Below, in pieces: positions 1 through 6,328 of a DNA stretch of 10,894 nucleotides (positions within the stretch are counted from its first letter, which is position 1; every line of letters starts with the position of its first letter). The position numbers and the translations under genes were made by a program. The notes under the pieces are model-generated. The model did no database searches. It saw only the letters and a list, made by a program, of their open reading frames with translations, and had not been told where the DNA came from. The DNA is from a bacterium (GTDB lineage Bacteria; Bacillota; Clostridia; Lachnospirales; Lachnospiraceae). Where the stretch lies: contig SFRL01000070.1 in the NCBI GenBank assembly GCA_004562765.1, positions 1 through 10,894 on the forward strand. The letters run 5' to 3'.

Positions 1-122
1 AAAAAAGGAGGTAATTGCTCATTTTATTTGCAAACCTCCAATAAATCAAGGTTTTAAAGGATTTTAGAACAATAAAAACGGGTAGTTTTTGACACTACCG
101 ATATCGTATAGAAGGAGAATTT
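1..122. other. Upstream region of thiI, no gene identified
   Basis: This AT-rich stretch precedes thiI. Two short inverted repeats can be seen: GGAGGT at 7-12 with ACCTCC at 34-39, and GGTAGT at 81-86 with ACTACC at 94-99. The second lies just ahead of the thiI ribosome binding site (AAGGAG, 112-117). Neither is followed by a T-run on the + strand, so they do not look like terminators for a gene to the left. No promoter with acceptable spacing was found. The region could be the end of an intergenic gap behind an unseen gene. Confidence 0.4.
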
Positions 123-1307
123 ATGAATTATCAGGCATTTTTAATCAAGTACGGCGAGATCGCCGTGAAGGGAAAAAACCGACACATTTTTGAAGATACG
201 CTGCTTTCGCAGATCCAGAATGCACTTCGCCGTGTGGAAGGTGAATTCCACGTGAGCAAGGAAAACGGACGTATGTATGTGGAGACACTCAGTGCTTATG
301 ATTACGAGGAATTGATGGGTGCGCTGACGAAGGTGTTCGGTATCGTTGGCATCTGTCCGATGGTACGTCTGGAGGATGAGGGATTTGACAAGCTGGCAGA
401 GGCGGTCGTCGCATATGTGGATGAGGCATATGCTGAGAAGAATTTTACCTTTAAGGTAAATGCCCGCAGAGCCCGCAAGAACTATCCGATGACCTCCATG
501 GAACTGGCAGCGGCACTGGGAGAGAAGATCCTGGATGCGTTCCCGGAGGTGCGTGTGGATGTACATGAGCCGCAGGTCTGCATCAATGTGGAGATCCGCA
601 ACCACATCAATGTATATTCAACGGAGATCCCCGGACCCGGTGGTATGCCGGTCGGCACGGCGGGAAAGGCAATGCTTCTGCTTTCCGGCGGTATCGACAG
701 TCCGGTGGCGGGATATATGATCTCAAAGCGCGGTGTCAGACTGGAGGCAACCTACTTCCATGCACCGCCCTATACTTCAGAACGCGCAAAGCAGAAGGTG
801 ATCGATCTGGCAAAGATCGTGGCGCGCTACAGTGGTCCGATTAAGCTGAATGTTGTGAATTTTACAGAGATTCAGCTTTATATTTACGAGAAATGTCCGC
901 ATGACCAGCTCACGATCATTATGCGGCGTTACATGATGATGATCGCAGAACATTTTGCAAAGGAATCCGGCTGTCTCGGACTGATCACGGGAGAGAGTAT
1001 CGGACAGGTGGCAAGTCAGACGATGCCGTCACTTGCCGTCACGAATGAGGTGTGTACGCTGCCCGTGTACCGTCCGCTGATCGGCTTTGACAAGCAGGAG
1101 ATCGTGGATATTTCCTATAAGATCGATGCTTATGACACATCCATCCTGCCCTTTGAGGATTGCTGTACGATCTTTGTGGCAAAGCATCCGGTGACAAAGC
1201 CGAACCTGAAGTCGATCAAAAAATCAGAGATGCATCTGCAGGAGAAGATCGATGAGATGTTGCAGACTGCCATTGAAACGACAGAAGTGATCTATGTGGA
1301 ACCTTGA
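123..1307 (+). CDS. thiI: ThiI, tRNA uracil 4-sulfurtransferase
   Basis: ThiI adenylates U8 of tRNA and, with sulfur passed from a cysteine desulfurase, forms 4-thiouridine, a near-UV sensor; in some bacteria it also supplies sulfur for thiazole synthesis. The 394-residue protein has an N-terminal ferredoxin-like and THUMP region (about 1-165) for binding the tRNA acceptor end, then a PP-loop ATP pyrophosphatase domain with SGGIDS at 188-193. The family segment PFEDCCTIF at 343-351 carries two cysteines. It ends without the rhodanese domain of the longer E. coli enzyme, as in Bacillus and many Clostridia, so persulfide handling must differ from E. coli. The ATG at 123 follows AAGGAG (112-117) by 5 nt. 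No cysteine desulfurase gene lies to the right; one to the left would be outside the window. Family assignment is secure. Confidence 0.97.
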   Translation: MNYQAFLIKYGEIAVKGKNRHIFEDTLLSQIQNALRRVEGEFHVSKENGRMYVETLSAYDYEELMGALTKVFGIVGICPMVRLEDEGFDKLAEAVVAYVDEAYAEKNFTFKVNARRARKNYPMTSMELAAALGEKILDAFPEVRVDVHEPQVCINVEIRNHINVYSTEIPGPGGMPVGTAGKAMLLLSGGIDSPVAGYMISKRGVRLEATYFHAPPYTSERAKQKVIDLAKIVARYSGPIKLNVVNFTEIQLYIYEKCPHDQLTIIMRRYMMMIAEHFAKESGCLGLITGESIGQVASQTMPSLAVTNEVCTLPVYRPLIGFDKQEIVDISYKIDAYDTSILPFEDCCTIFVAKHPVTKPNLKSIKKSEMHLQEKIDEMLQTAIETTEVIYVEP

Positions 1308-1322
1308 TCAATAGGTAAATAA

Positions 1323-1350
1323 AAAGCCGTCACCTTCAGGTGACGGCTTT
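1323..1350. terminator. Hairpin terminator between convergent thiI and HPr-like gene
   Basis: A perfect 12-bp stem, AAAGCCGTCACC (1323-1334) and GGTGACGGCTTT (1339-1350), closes a TTCA tetraloop. Read leftward, the hairpin is followed by a T-rich tail (complement of the A-run and AT-rich bases at about 1315-1325), so it is a good intrinsic terminator for the leftward HPr-like gene. Read rightward, it has only three T residues inside the stem and then GATAAG, so it would be a weaker stop for thiI. It lies 15 nt after the thiI stop and 20 nt past the end of the HPr-like gene, and probably serves both. Confidence 0.88.
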
Positions 1351-1370
1351 GATAAGTATTCGCAACGCGA

Positions 1371-1604
1371 TTACTCAACTAAGTACGGCTTGATCACTTC
1401 CATGATCTCATCGATGTTTGCCTCAGAATGGATGGCCAGCTCGATCGGCTTGGAGAGATCCAGACTGAAGATACCCATGATGGATTTTGCATCAATGACA
1501 TATCTTCCGGAAATCAGATCAAAGTCAAAATCAAACTGAGTGATGGAATTCACAAAGGATTTTACCTTGTCAATGGAATTCAAAGAAATCTGTACTGTTT
1601 TCAT
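1371..1604 (-). CDS. HPr-like protein lacking the active-site histidine
   Basis: The 77-residue protein resembles HPr, the small phosphocarrier of the PTS sugar uptake system. The match is best around YVIDAKSIMGIFSLDL (35-50), which corresponds to the regulatory Ser46 segment of Bacillus HPr (KSIMGVMSL); the equivalent serine is Ser41. The N-terminal active-site motif GIHARPA is missing. The aligned stretch reads SLNSIDKVKSF, and the only histidine in the protein is His59, far from that site. It therefore should not carry phosphate from enzyme I to enzyme II. By analogy with Crh of Bacillus, an HPr paralogue whose histidine is replaced, it may be a regulatory protein, but Crh-like function is inference. 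The start is supported by AAGGAGGT at 1611-1618, 6 nt upstream. It is a single-gene unit with its own promoter and terminator. The HPr fold is likely; the role is unknown. Confidence 0.85.
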   Translation of the reverse strand: MKTVQISLNSIDKVKSFVNSITQFDFDFDLISGRYVIDAKSIMGIFSLDLSKPIELAIHSEANIDEIMEVIKPYLVE

Positions 1605-1641
1605 ATAAAAACCTCCTTGGAATACGTTTTCATCTATTCAC

Positions 1642-1670
1642 ATAGTAACGTTTTTCAAAGGAAAAGTCAA
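1642..1670 (-). promoter_or_regulatory. Sigma-A-type promoter of the HPr-like gene
   Basis: Read leftward, TTGACT (-35, 1665-1670) is followed after exactly 17 bp by TACTAT (-10, 1642-1647). These match TTGACA and TATAAT at five and four positions. The expected start of transcription is near 1635, which leaves a leader of about 30 nt holding the AAGGAGGT site at 1611-1618. Spacing and position are what is expected of a vegetative promoter. No cre-like operator was recognised beside it. Confidence 0.75.
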
Positions 1671-1693
1671 CTGATTAGAGGAATAAAATAACA

Positions 1694-3040
1694 GTGAAAA
1701 AAGAGATCAAAAAGCGAACGGCAGCCCTTCATAATCTGGGCTGCAAAGTAAATGCATATGAGACCGAGTCCATGCAGCAGATGCTGGAAGCGGCAGGCTA
1801 CGAGATCGTGGACTTTGCGGAAACAGCTGATGTATATGTCATCAATACCTGTTCTGTGACTAATATGGCGGATCGGAAATCACGTCAGATGATCCATCGT
1901 GCCAGAGGAAAAAATCCGGCTGCGGTGATCGTGGCGGCGGGGTGCTATGTGCAGACGGCCGGAGAGGAGATCAAAAAAGATCTATCCATCGATATTCTGA
2001 TCGGAAACAACAAAAAGGCAGAGCTGATCCCACTGTTGGAACAGTTTTTTGCGGATCATGCCCATGCTGTGGATGTCATAGACATCAATGAAGGAATACA
2101 GCCTTATGAGGAACTGACGCTTGCAAAAACGGGCGAGCATACCCGCGCTTTCATGAAGGTTCAGGATGGCTGTAACCAATTTTGCAGTTATTGCATCATT
2201 CCCTATGCGCGGGGAAGAGTGCGCAGTCGTGACCCGAAGAGCGTCTATGAGGAAGCGTGCACGTTGGCGGAAAACGGCTACCGGGAGATCGTGCTGACGG
2301 GGATTCATCTGAGCTCCTACGGTGTGGGAGAGGAGTTTGGGCTGTTGGAACTGATCCGGATGGTTCATGAGATACCCGGGATCGAGCGTATCCGGCTCGG
2401 CTCTCTGGAACCGCGCATCATTACCGAAGAATTTGTGCAGCAGCTGAGCGGACTGCGAAAGATCTGTCCGCATTTTCATCTCTCTCTGCAAAGCGGGTGC
2501 GATGAGACACTTGTGCGTATGAACCGGAAATACACGACAGAGGAGTATGCGCATAGCTGCGAGCTCCTGCGCGGTGTTTATGAGCACCCGGCGATCACGA
2601 CAGACGTGATCGTGGGCTTTCCGGGGGAGACACCGGAGGAATTTGCACAGACAAAGCGGTTTTTGGAGCGGATCGGTTTTTATGAGATGCATGTTTTTCA
2701 ATATTCCAAGCGCCATGGCACACGCGCGGAGCGCATGCCGGATCAGGTGCCGGAAACGGTGAAAAAGGAGCGAAGCGGGGAATTGCTCGCGTTGGTGGAG
2801 GAACAGTCGAAGGCGTTCCGGGATTACTATATCGGAAAAGAACAAACGGTACTTTTTGAGGAGGACATGCAGATCGGCGCGAAGCGTTATATGGTAGGAT
2901 TTACGCCGGAGTATATGCGTCTGGCAATGGAGCTTGCACCGGATGAAGCTGCCTCAGACTATACAAACCGGCTCTGCACCGGAACCGTGGCAGGGGTATT
3001 GACGGAGGAACTGTATCTTTTTTGCCAGACCGGCGGGTGA
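1694..3040 (+). CDS. mtaB: MtaB, tRNA t6A37 methylthiotransferase (radical SAM)
   Basis: MtaB adds a methylthio group to t6A at position 37 of ANN-decoding tRNAs, giving ms2t6A. The 448-residue protein has the standard three parts. The N-terminal methylthiotransferase domain has cluster cysteines Cys17 (LGCKVN), Cys53 (NTCSVT) and Cys84 (AAGCY). The radical-SAM domain has CxxxCxxC at Cys160, Cys164 and Cys167. A C-terminal TRAM-like RNA-binding region covers about 381-445. LGCKVNAYE at the N-terminus is typical of the MtaB branch rather than MiaB, although the subfamily call rests on motif memory, not on a tree. The start is GTG at 1694; the next in-frame ATG would remove Cys17. A weak AGAGGA lies at 1677-1682, 11 nt upstream. 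No convincing forward promoter was found in the gap shared with the divergent HPr-like gene. Confidence 0.94.
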   Translation: MKKEIKKRTAALHNLGCKVNAYETESMQQMLEAAGYEIVDFAETADVYVINTCSVTNMADRKSRQMIHRARGKNPAAVIVAAGCYVQTAGEEIKKDLSIDILIGNNKKAELIPLLEQFFADHAHAVDVIDINEGIQPYEELTLAKTGEHTRAFMKVQDGCNQFCSYCIIPYARGRVRSRDPKSVYEEACTLAENGYREIVLTGIHLSSYGVGEEFGLLELIRMVHEIPGIERIRLGSLEPRIITEEFVQQLSGLRKICPHFHLSLQSGCDETLVRMNRKYTTEEYAHSCELLRGVYEHPAITTDVIVGFPGETPEEFAQTKRFLERIGFYEMHVFQYSKRHGTRAERMPDQVPETVKKERSGELLALVEEQSKAFRDYYIGKEQTVLFEEDMQIGAKRYMVGFTPEYMRLAMELAPDEAASDYTNRLCTGTVAGVLTEELYLFCQTGG

Positions 3041-3083
3041 TCCGGGACATGTACCGCTCCCCGGGTGCAAATTCGAATAAAGG

Positions 3084-3112
3084 TTGAATTTTTGGGACAA
3101 CTATATTAAAAT
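3084..3112 (+). promoter_or_regulatory. Probable promoter of the ireB-ruvX operon
   Basis: TTGAAT (3084-3089) and TAAAAT (3107-3112) are separated by 17 bp and match the sigma-A consensus at four and five positions. The predicted transcript would start near 3119 and have a leader of about 55 nt before the ireB ATG. The promoter sits in the 134-bp gap after mtaB, where no terminator was found, so read-through from mtaB is possible as well. A 6-bp inverted repeat, AAATTC at 3069-3074 and GAATTT at 3086-3091, overlaps the -35 element; its meaning is unknown. Confidence 0.65.
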
Positions 3113-3137
3113 AGAAAAGAATCGTGCTTGGGACAGC
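3092..3137 (+). repeat. Direct repeat TTGGGACARC across the ireB promoter
   Basis: Two copies of a 10-base element, TTGGGACAAC (3092-3101) and TTGGGACAGC (3128-3137), are 36 bp apart start to start. The first lies in the spacer between the -35 and -10 elements and the second just past the predicted transcription start, positions where a repressor could act. A partial third copy (GGGACA, 3044-3049) lies after the mtaB stop. The repeat is seen directly; an operator role is speculative, and such short repeats can arise by chance. Confidence 0.3.
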
Positions 3138-3174
3138 TTTCGATACAAAAGAGCACATATAAGGACGTGAAATT

Positions 3175-3438
3175 ATGCAGGATAAGAATCAAACACAATT
3201 TTTTAAAGTGGAAAAGGAACCGGAGATCCGGGTGAAGGATGTATTGGAGATCGTTTACCGCTCTCTGTCAGAGAAAGGCTATAATCCTTTGAATCAGATC
3301 GTGGGCTATATTATGTCCGGTGACCCGACTTATATTACCAGCCACAACAATGCCCGCAGCCTCATCATGAAGGTGGAGCGCGACGAGCTTGTGGAGGAGC
3401 TGCTTGCCGACTATATCAAAAAGAATTTTGAAAAGTAG
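3175..3438 (+). CDS. ireB: IreB/ReoM-family regulator (DUF965, UPF0297)
   Basis: The 87-residue protein carries the family core KGYNPLNQIVGYIMSGDPTY (34-53), followed by ITSHNNARS and an ERDELVEELL segment. In Enterococcus faecalis IreB is a substrate of the Ser/Thr kinase IreK and opposes cephalosporin resistance. In Listeria its relative ReoM is phosphorylated at Thr7 by PrkA and controls ClpCP-dependent degradation of MurA, hence peptidoglycan synthesis. The protein here has its only N-terminal threonine at Thr7, in the context QTQFF close to that of ReoM, so the phosphosite appears kept. It is cytosolic. The ATG at 3175 follows AAGGA (3161-3165) by 9 nt. It is the first gene of the probable operon, as yrzL is in the B. 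subtilis cluster. Family assignment is firm; kinase control is inferred from relatives. Confidence 0.95.
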   Translation: MQDKNQTQFFKVEKEPEIRVKDVLEIVYRSLSEKGYNPLNQIVGYIMSGDPTYITSHNNARSLIMKVERDELVEELLADYIKKNFEK

Positions 3439-3446
3439 GTGGCGTG

Positions 3447-3866
3447 ATGCGAATCATGGGATTGGATTTCGGCTCGAAAACCGTAGGAGTAGCTGTCAGT
3501 GATCCGCTGGGTATCACGGCTCAGGGTGTGGAGATCGTGCGTCGCAAGTCGCCGAATAAGCTGCGGCAGACGCTGGCGCGCATCGATGAACTGGTCAGGG
3601 AATACGATGTGGAGGAACTGGTGCTCGGCTATCCGAAAAACATGAACGGTACAGAGGGTGAGCGCTGTGAAAAGACAAAGGAATTCAAGGAACTGTTAGA
3701 GAAACGGACAGGACTGCCGGTGGCGCTTTGGGACGAACGTCTGACGACGGTCGCGGCAGACCGTGCGATGATGGAGGCAGGTCTGGGACGTTACGAGCGC
3801 AAAGAGCATGTGGACGAGATCGCTGCTGTATTTATTTTGCAGGGCTACATGGCTTCAAAAGCATGA
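3447..3866 (+). CDS. ruvX: YqgF/RuvX-type nuclease (putative Holliday junction resolvase)
   Basis: This is the RNase H-fold YqgF family, called putative pre-16S rRNA nuclease or Holliday junction resolvase. The 139-residue protein shows the expected acidic motifs: GLDFGSKTVGVAVSDP with Asp7 near the N-terminus, LGYPKNMNGTEG around 60-71, LWDERLT with Asp96 and Glu97, and HVDEIAA with Asp123. I chose ATG at 3447 over the in-frame GTG at 3444 because AGGTGG (3437-3442) would be only 1 nt from the GTG but 4 nt from the ATG, and family members typically begin MRIMGLD. It starts 8 nt after the ireB stop, so the two genes are probably translated from one message. The true substrate of this family (rRNA processing or DNA junctions) varies between reports; the catalytic set is complete here. 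Confidence 0.93.
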   Translation: MRIMGLDFGSKTVGVAVSDPLGITAQGVEIVRRKSPNKLRQTLARIDELVREYDVEELVLGYPKNMNGTEGERCEKTKEFKELLEKRTGLPVALWDERLTTVAADRAMMEAGLGRYERKEHVDEIAAVFILQGYMASKA

Positions 3867-3881
3867 TAAGCGGAGGACGCG

Positions 3882-4136
3882 ATGGAAAAAGTTGTATTTA
3901 CAGACCCGGTGGACGGGGAAACAGTAGAATTTTACGTGTTAGAACAAACAAAGATCAACGGATATAATTATATTTTAGTGACAGAGGACGAGGATGGTGA
4001 CTGTGATTGCTATATCATGAAGGAGACCATCGAATCGGACGGAGAATCTACCTACGATATGGTGGAGGATGACACGGAATTAAATGTACTTGCAAAAGTA
4101 TTTGCCGAGATGTTGGATGATGTGGAGATCGTCTAG
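3882..4136 (+). CDS. DUF1292 acidic small protein (YrzB-like)
   Basis: The 84-residue protein belongs to the DUF1292 family, known from B. subtilis YrzB, whose function is not established. The pattern is an N-terminal FTDPVDGETVEFYVLEQT, a central YILVTEDEDGDCDCYIM and a C-terminal LAKVFAEML helix. It is strongly acidic: I count 25 Asp or Glu against 4 Lys and no Arg. Two cysteines, Cys41 and Cys43, lie in the acidic centre in a CxC arrangement. There is no signal peptide or membrane segment. GGAGG (3872-3876) lies 5 nt ahead of the ATG, and the gap from ruvX is 15 nt. In Firmicutes it regularly sits beside ireB and ruvX, which suggests a shared basic role but does not define it. Confidence 0.88.
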   Translation: MEKVVFTDPVDGETVEFYVLEQTKINGYNYILVTEDEDGDCDCYIMKETIESDGESTYDMVEDDTELNVLAKVFAEMLDDVEIV

Positions 4137-4178
4137 ATCACAGGTGCTGTGAGCGTATGGAACAGTCATACTGTGATC
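4136..4178 (+). other. Possible structured leader upstream of rnj
   Basis: The 91-nt gap before RNase J holds a perfect 8-bp inverted repeat, GATCACAG (4136-4143) and CTGTGATC (4171-4178), with an inner GTATG (4155-4159) that can pair with CATAC (4167-4171). A competing small hairpin is possible between CACAG (4139-4143) and CTGTG (4147-4151), and another CTGTG lies at 4191-4195. There is no T-run, so it is not an intrinsic terminator. The alternatives are compatible with a regulatory or processing structure on the rnj message, which is inference. Confidence 0.35.
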
Positions 4179-4227
4179 CGGCAGAGACTTCTGTGGGTCT
4201 TGTATCCGAAAAATAAGGAGGTTTCAT

Positions 4228-5895
4228 TTGAAGAAAGAAAAACAGAATACGAAGTTAAAGATCATTCCTTTAGGCGGTTTAGAGCAGATAGGAATGAATA
4301 TTACTGCCTTCGAATATGAGGACAGTATTATTGTTGTGGATTGCGGACTGTCATTCCCGGAGGATGATATGTTCGGAATCGATCTTGTTATTCCCGACGT
4401 GACATACCTGAAGGACAACCTGGACAAGGTCAAGGGATTTTTTATCACGCACGGACATGAGGATCACATCGGCGCACTGCCGTATATTTTGCGTGAGGTA
4501 AATGTACCGATCTATGCAACAAAGCTGACAATGGGTATTATCGATCACAAGCTTGAGGAGCACGATCTGCTCCGCAAGGTAAAGAAAAAGATCGTGAAAT
4601 ACGGACAGCATATCAATGCAGGGTGCTTTCGCGTAGAGTTTATCAAGACAAACCACAGCATCCAGGATGCTGCGGCGCTGGCGATCTATTCACCGGCAGG
4701 TATCGTTGTGCATACCGGTGATTTCAAGGTGGATTACACACCGGTATTCGGTGATACCATCGATCTGCAGCGTTTTGGCGAGATCGGAAAGAAAGGCGTG
4801 CTGGCACTGATGTGCGACAGCACCAATGCAGAACGTCCCGGCTTTACCATGTCGGAAAAAACGGTAGGTAAAGCGTTAGAAAGTATTTTTGAGGAGCATC
4901 AGAACAGCCGCATCATCGTTGCGACCTTTGCATCAAATGTCGACCGTGTGCAGCAGATCATCAATCATGCGTACAAAAACGGAAGAAAAGTTGTTGTCGA
5001 GGGACGGAGTATGGTGAATATCATCTCCACCGCGACGGAGCTGGGCTATATCAGCATTCCGGACAATACGCTGATTGATATTGAACATTTGAAAAATTAT
5101 CCGCCGGAGAAAACCGTGCTCATCACTACCGGAAGCCAGGGCGAGTCTATGGCTGCATTATCGCGTATGGCGAACGGTACACATCGCAAAGTCAGCATTC
5201 GCCCCAACGATACGATCGTCTTCAGTTCCAATCCGATCCCGGGCAATGAGAAGGCGGTTTCCAAGGTCATCAATGACCTTTCGCGCAAGGGTGCGGAAGT
5301 CATTTTCCAGGATGTGCATGTTTCCGGACATGCCTGCCAGGAGGATATCAAGCTGATCTACTCTCTGGTACGTCCGAAATATGCGATCCCGATCCACGGT
5401 GAATATAAGCACCGCAAGGCGCAGGCAAAGATCGCGCAGGAGCTTGGCATTGACAAGGACAATATCTTCCTGATCAATTCCGGTGATGTGCTGGAGCTGG
5501 ATGACAATGGTGCACGTGTGAACGGAAAGGTTCATGTGGGCGATGTCATGGTAGACGGTCTGGGCGTTGGCGATGTCGGAAACATTGTGCTTCGCGACCG
5601 CCACATTCTGGCAGAGGAAGGAATCATCATCGTAGTGCTGACATTGGACGGAGGATCCGGACAGGTGCTGGCAGGACCGGATATCGTCTCTCGTGGTTTT
5701 GTATATGTGCGCGATGCAGGAGATCTGATGGATGATGCGCAGGCGGTCTTAAACGCGACCATGGATCATCTGATGGACAAGGGTGTTACGGACTGGGGCA
5801 AGATCAAGCAGGAGATCAAGGACGCGCTGGGCGGTTTTGTATGGAAGGAGACCAAGCGCCGGCCGATGATCATTCCGATCATTATGGAAGTATGA
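4228..5895 (+). CDS. rnj: Ribonuclease J (metallo-beta-lactamase/beta-CASP RNase)
   Basis: RNase J degrades and matures RNA with 5'-3' exonuclease and endonuclease activity and is a core part of RNA turnover in Firmicutes. The 555-residue length is typical. The metal-binding motif HGHEDH is at 75-80, with further ligands at His143 (TNHS), Asp165 (HTGDF) and His390 in HGEYKH (390-395). The beta-CASP part has ATFASN at 232-237, EGRSM near 258-262 and VSGHA with His368. A C-terminal domain follows from about 440. All catalytic residues I expect are present. The start is TTG at 4228, supported by an excellent AAGGAGGT at 4215-4222, 5 nt away; a less efficient start codon with a strong site may tune output. 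It lies between DUF1292 and a YlbF-family gene, interrupting the order known from Bacillus. Which paralogue (J1 or J2) it resembles was not determined. Confidence 0.97.
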   Translation: MKKEKQNTKLKIIPLGGLEQIGMNITAFEYEDSIIVVDCGLSFPEDDMFGIDLVIPDVTYLKDNLDKVKGFFITHGHEDHIGALPYILREVNVPIYATKLTMGIIDHKLEEHDLLRKVKKKIVKYGQHINAGCFRVEFIKTNHSIQDAAALAIYSPAGIVVHTGDFKVDYTPVFGDTIDLQRFGEIGKKGVLALMCDSTNAERPGFTMSEKTVGKALESIFEEHQNSRIIVATFASNVDRVQQIINHAYKNGRKVVVEGRSMVNIISTATELGYISIPDNTLIDIEHLKNYPPEKTVLITTGSQGESMAALSRMANGTHRKVSIRPNDTIVFSSNPIPGNEKAVSKVINDLSRKGAEVIFQDVHVSGHACQEDIKLIYSLVRPKYAIPIHGEYKHRKAQAKIAQELGIDKDNIFLINSGDVLELDDNGARVNGKVHVGDVMVDGLGVGDVGNIVLRDRHILAEEGIIIVVLTLDGGSGQVLAGPDIVSRGFVYVRDAGDLMDDAQAVLNATMDHLMDKGVTDWGKIKQEIKDALGGFVWKETKRRPMIIPIIMEV

Positions 5896-5946
5896 TTATG
5901 AAAGCATAGAAATTCGTTTTTTCAGACGTATGACAGGAAGTGCACG

Positions 5947-6312
5947 ATGGATGAACAGGAAAAAAACGAAAGATTGAATATTGAAGCTGCTTTAGAGCAG
6001 CTTGTGACAGCAATGAAAAACAGTGAGGAATATGTCCGCTTTAAGCGGGCAGAGGCGAAGGTGGCAGAGTTTTCCGGACTGCAGCAGCGGATCGATGAAT
6101 TTCGCGGCAGCTGGTACGCACTGCAGAGCAGTGGTTCACCGGATCTGTTCGGACAGATCGATCAGGTGGAGGAGAAGTATATGGACTTTCGCGAAAACCC
6201 TTACGTGCAGGAATTTCTCGCGGCAGAGCTTGCGCTGTGCCGTATGTTCCAGCAGGTAAACTGGACGATTATGCAGAATCTGGATTTTGACACCGGTTTT
6301 TTGCAGGGGTAA
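5947..6312 (+). CDS. YlbF/YmcA-family regulator
   Basis: The 121-residue, mostly helical protein matches the Com_YlbF family. It has an N-terminal segment with LEQLVTAMKNSEEYVRFKRA (17-35) and a C-terminal helical segment ENPYVQEFLAAELALCRMF (83-101). In B. subtilis, YlbF and YmcA form a complex with YaaT that affects RNase Y-dependent mRNA maturation, competence and biofilm formation. The protein has a single cysteine, Cys98, so it does not by itself look like an Fe-S binder. It has no membrane segment. AGGAAG (5935-5940) lies 6 nt before the ATG, and the gap from rnj is 51 nt without a terminator. Lying directly behind RNase J suggests a role in RNA turnover, which is inference from family and context. 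Which paralogue it corresponds to is unresolved, so no symbol is given. Confidence 0.85.
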   Translation: MDEQEKNERLNIEAALEQLVTAMKNSEEYVRFKRAEAKVAEFSGLQQRIDEFRGSWYALQSSGSPDLFGQIDQVEEKYMDFRENPYVQEFLAAELALCRMFQQVNWTIMQNLDFDTGFLQG

Positions 6313-6328
6313 GTGACAGGAGGTTGCT

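Noticed and set aside
1..40. A leftward gene start at 22, with TGGAGGT complement at 34-40 as its ribosome binding site
   Set aside because: Only seven codons would fall inside the window, the site is 11 nt from the ATG, and no convincing promoter is seen; it cannot be supported.
89..112. TTGACA (89-94) and TATAGA (107-112) as a promoter for thiI
   Set aside because: The spacer is only 12 bp, far from the usual 16-18 bp, and the second element overlaps the ribosome binding site.
1428..1691. Forward open frame across the HPr-like gene
   Set aside because: It is the antisense shadow of the HPr-like gene, covers its promoter, and has no ribosome binding site or recognisable family.
1605..1693. 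A forward promoter for mtaB in the gap shared with the HPr-like gene
   Set aside because: No pair of forward -35 and -10 elements with acceptable spacing was found; TAAAAT near 1684-1689 is too close to the GTG start.
1982..2845. Long leftward open frame opposite mtaB
   Set aside because: It is antisense to a complete radical-SAM gene with all cluster cysteines, and its translation has no recognisable domain.
3041..3065. CCGGG (3042-3046) and CCCGG (3060-3064) as a terminator after mtaB
   Set aside because: The stem is short, the loop is 13 nt, and there is no T-run after it.
5896..5925. T-run at 5917-5922 as a terminator after rnj
   Set aside because: The only hairpin before it is a 4-bp TATG/CATA stem that is not adjacent to the T-run.
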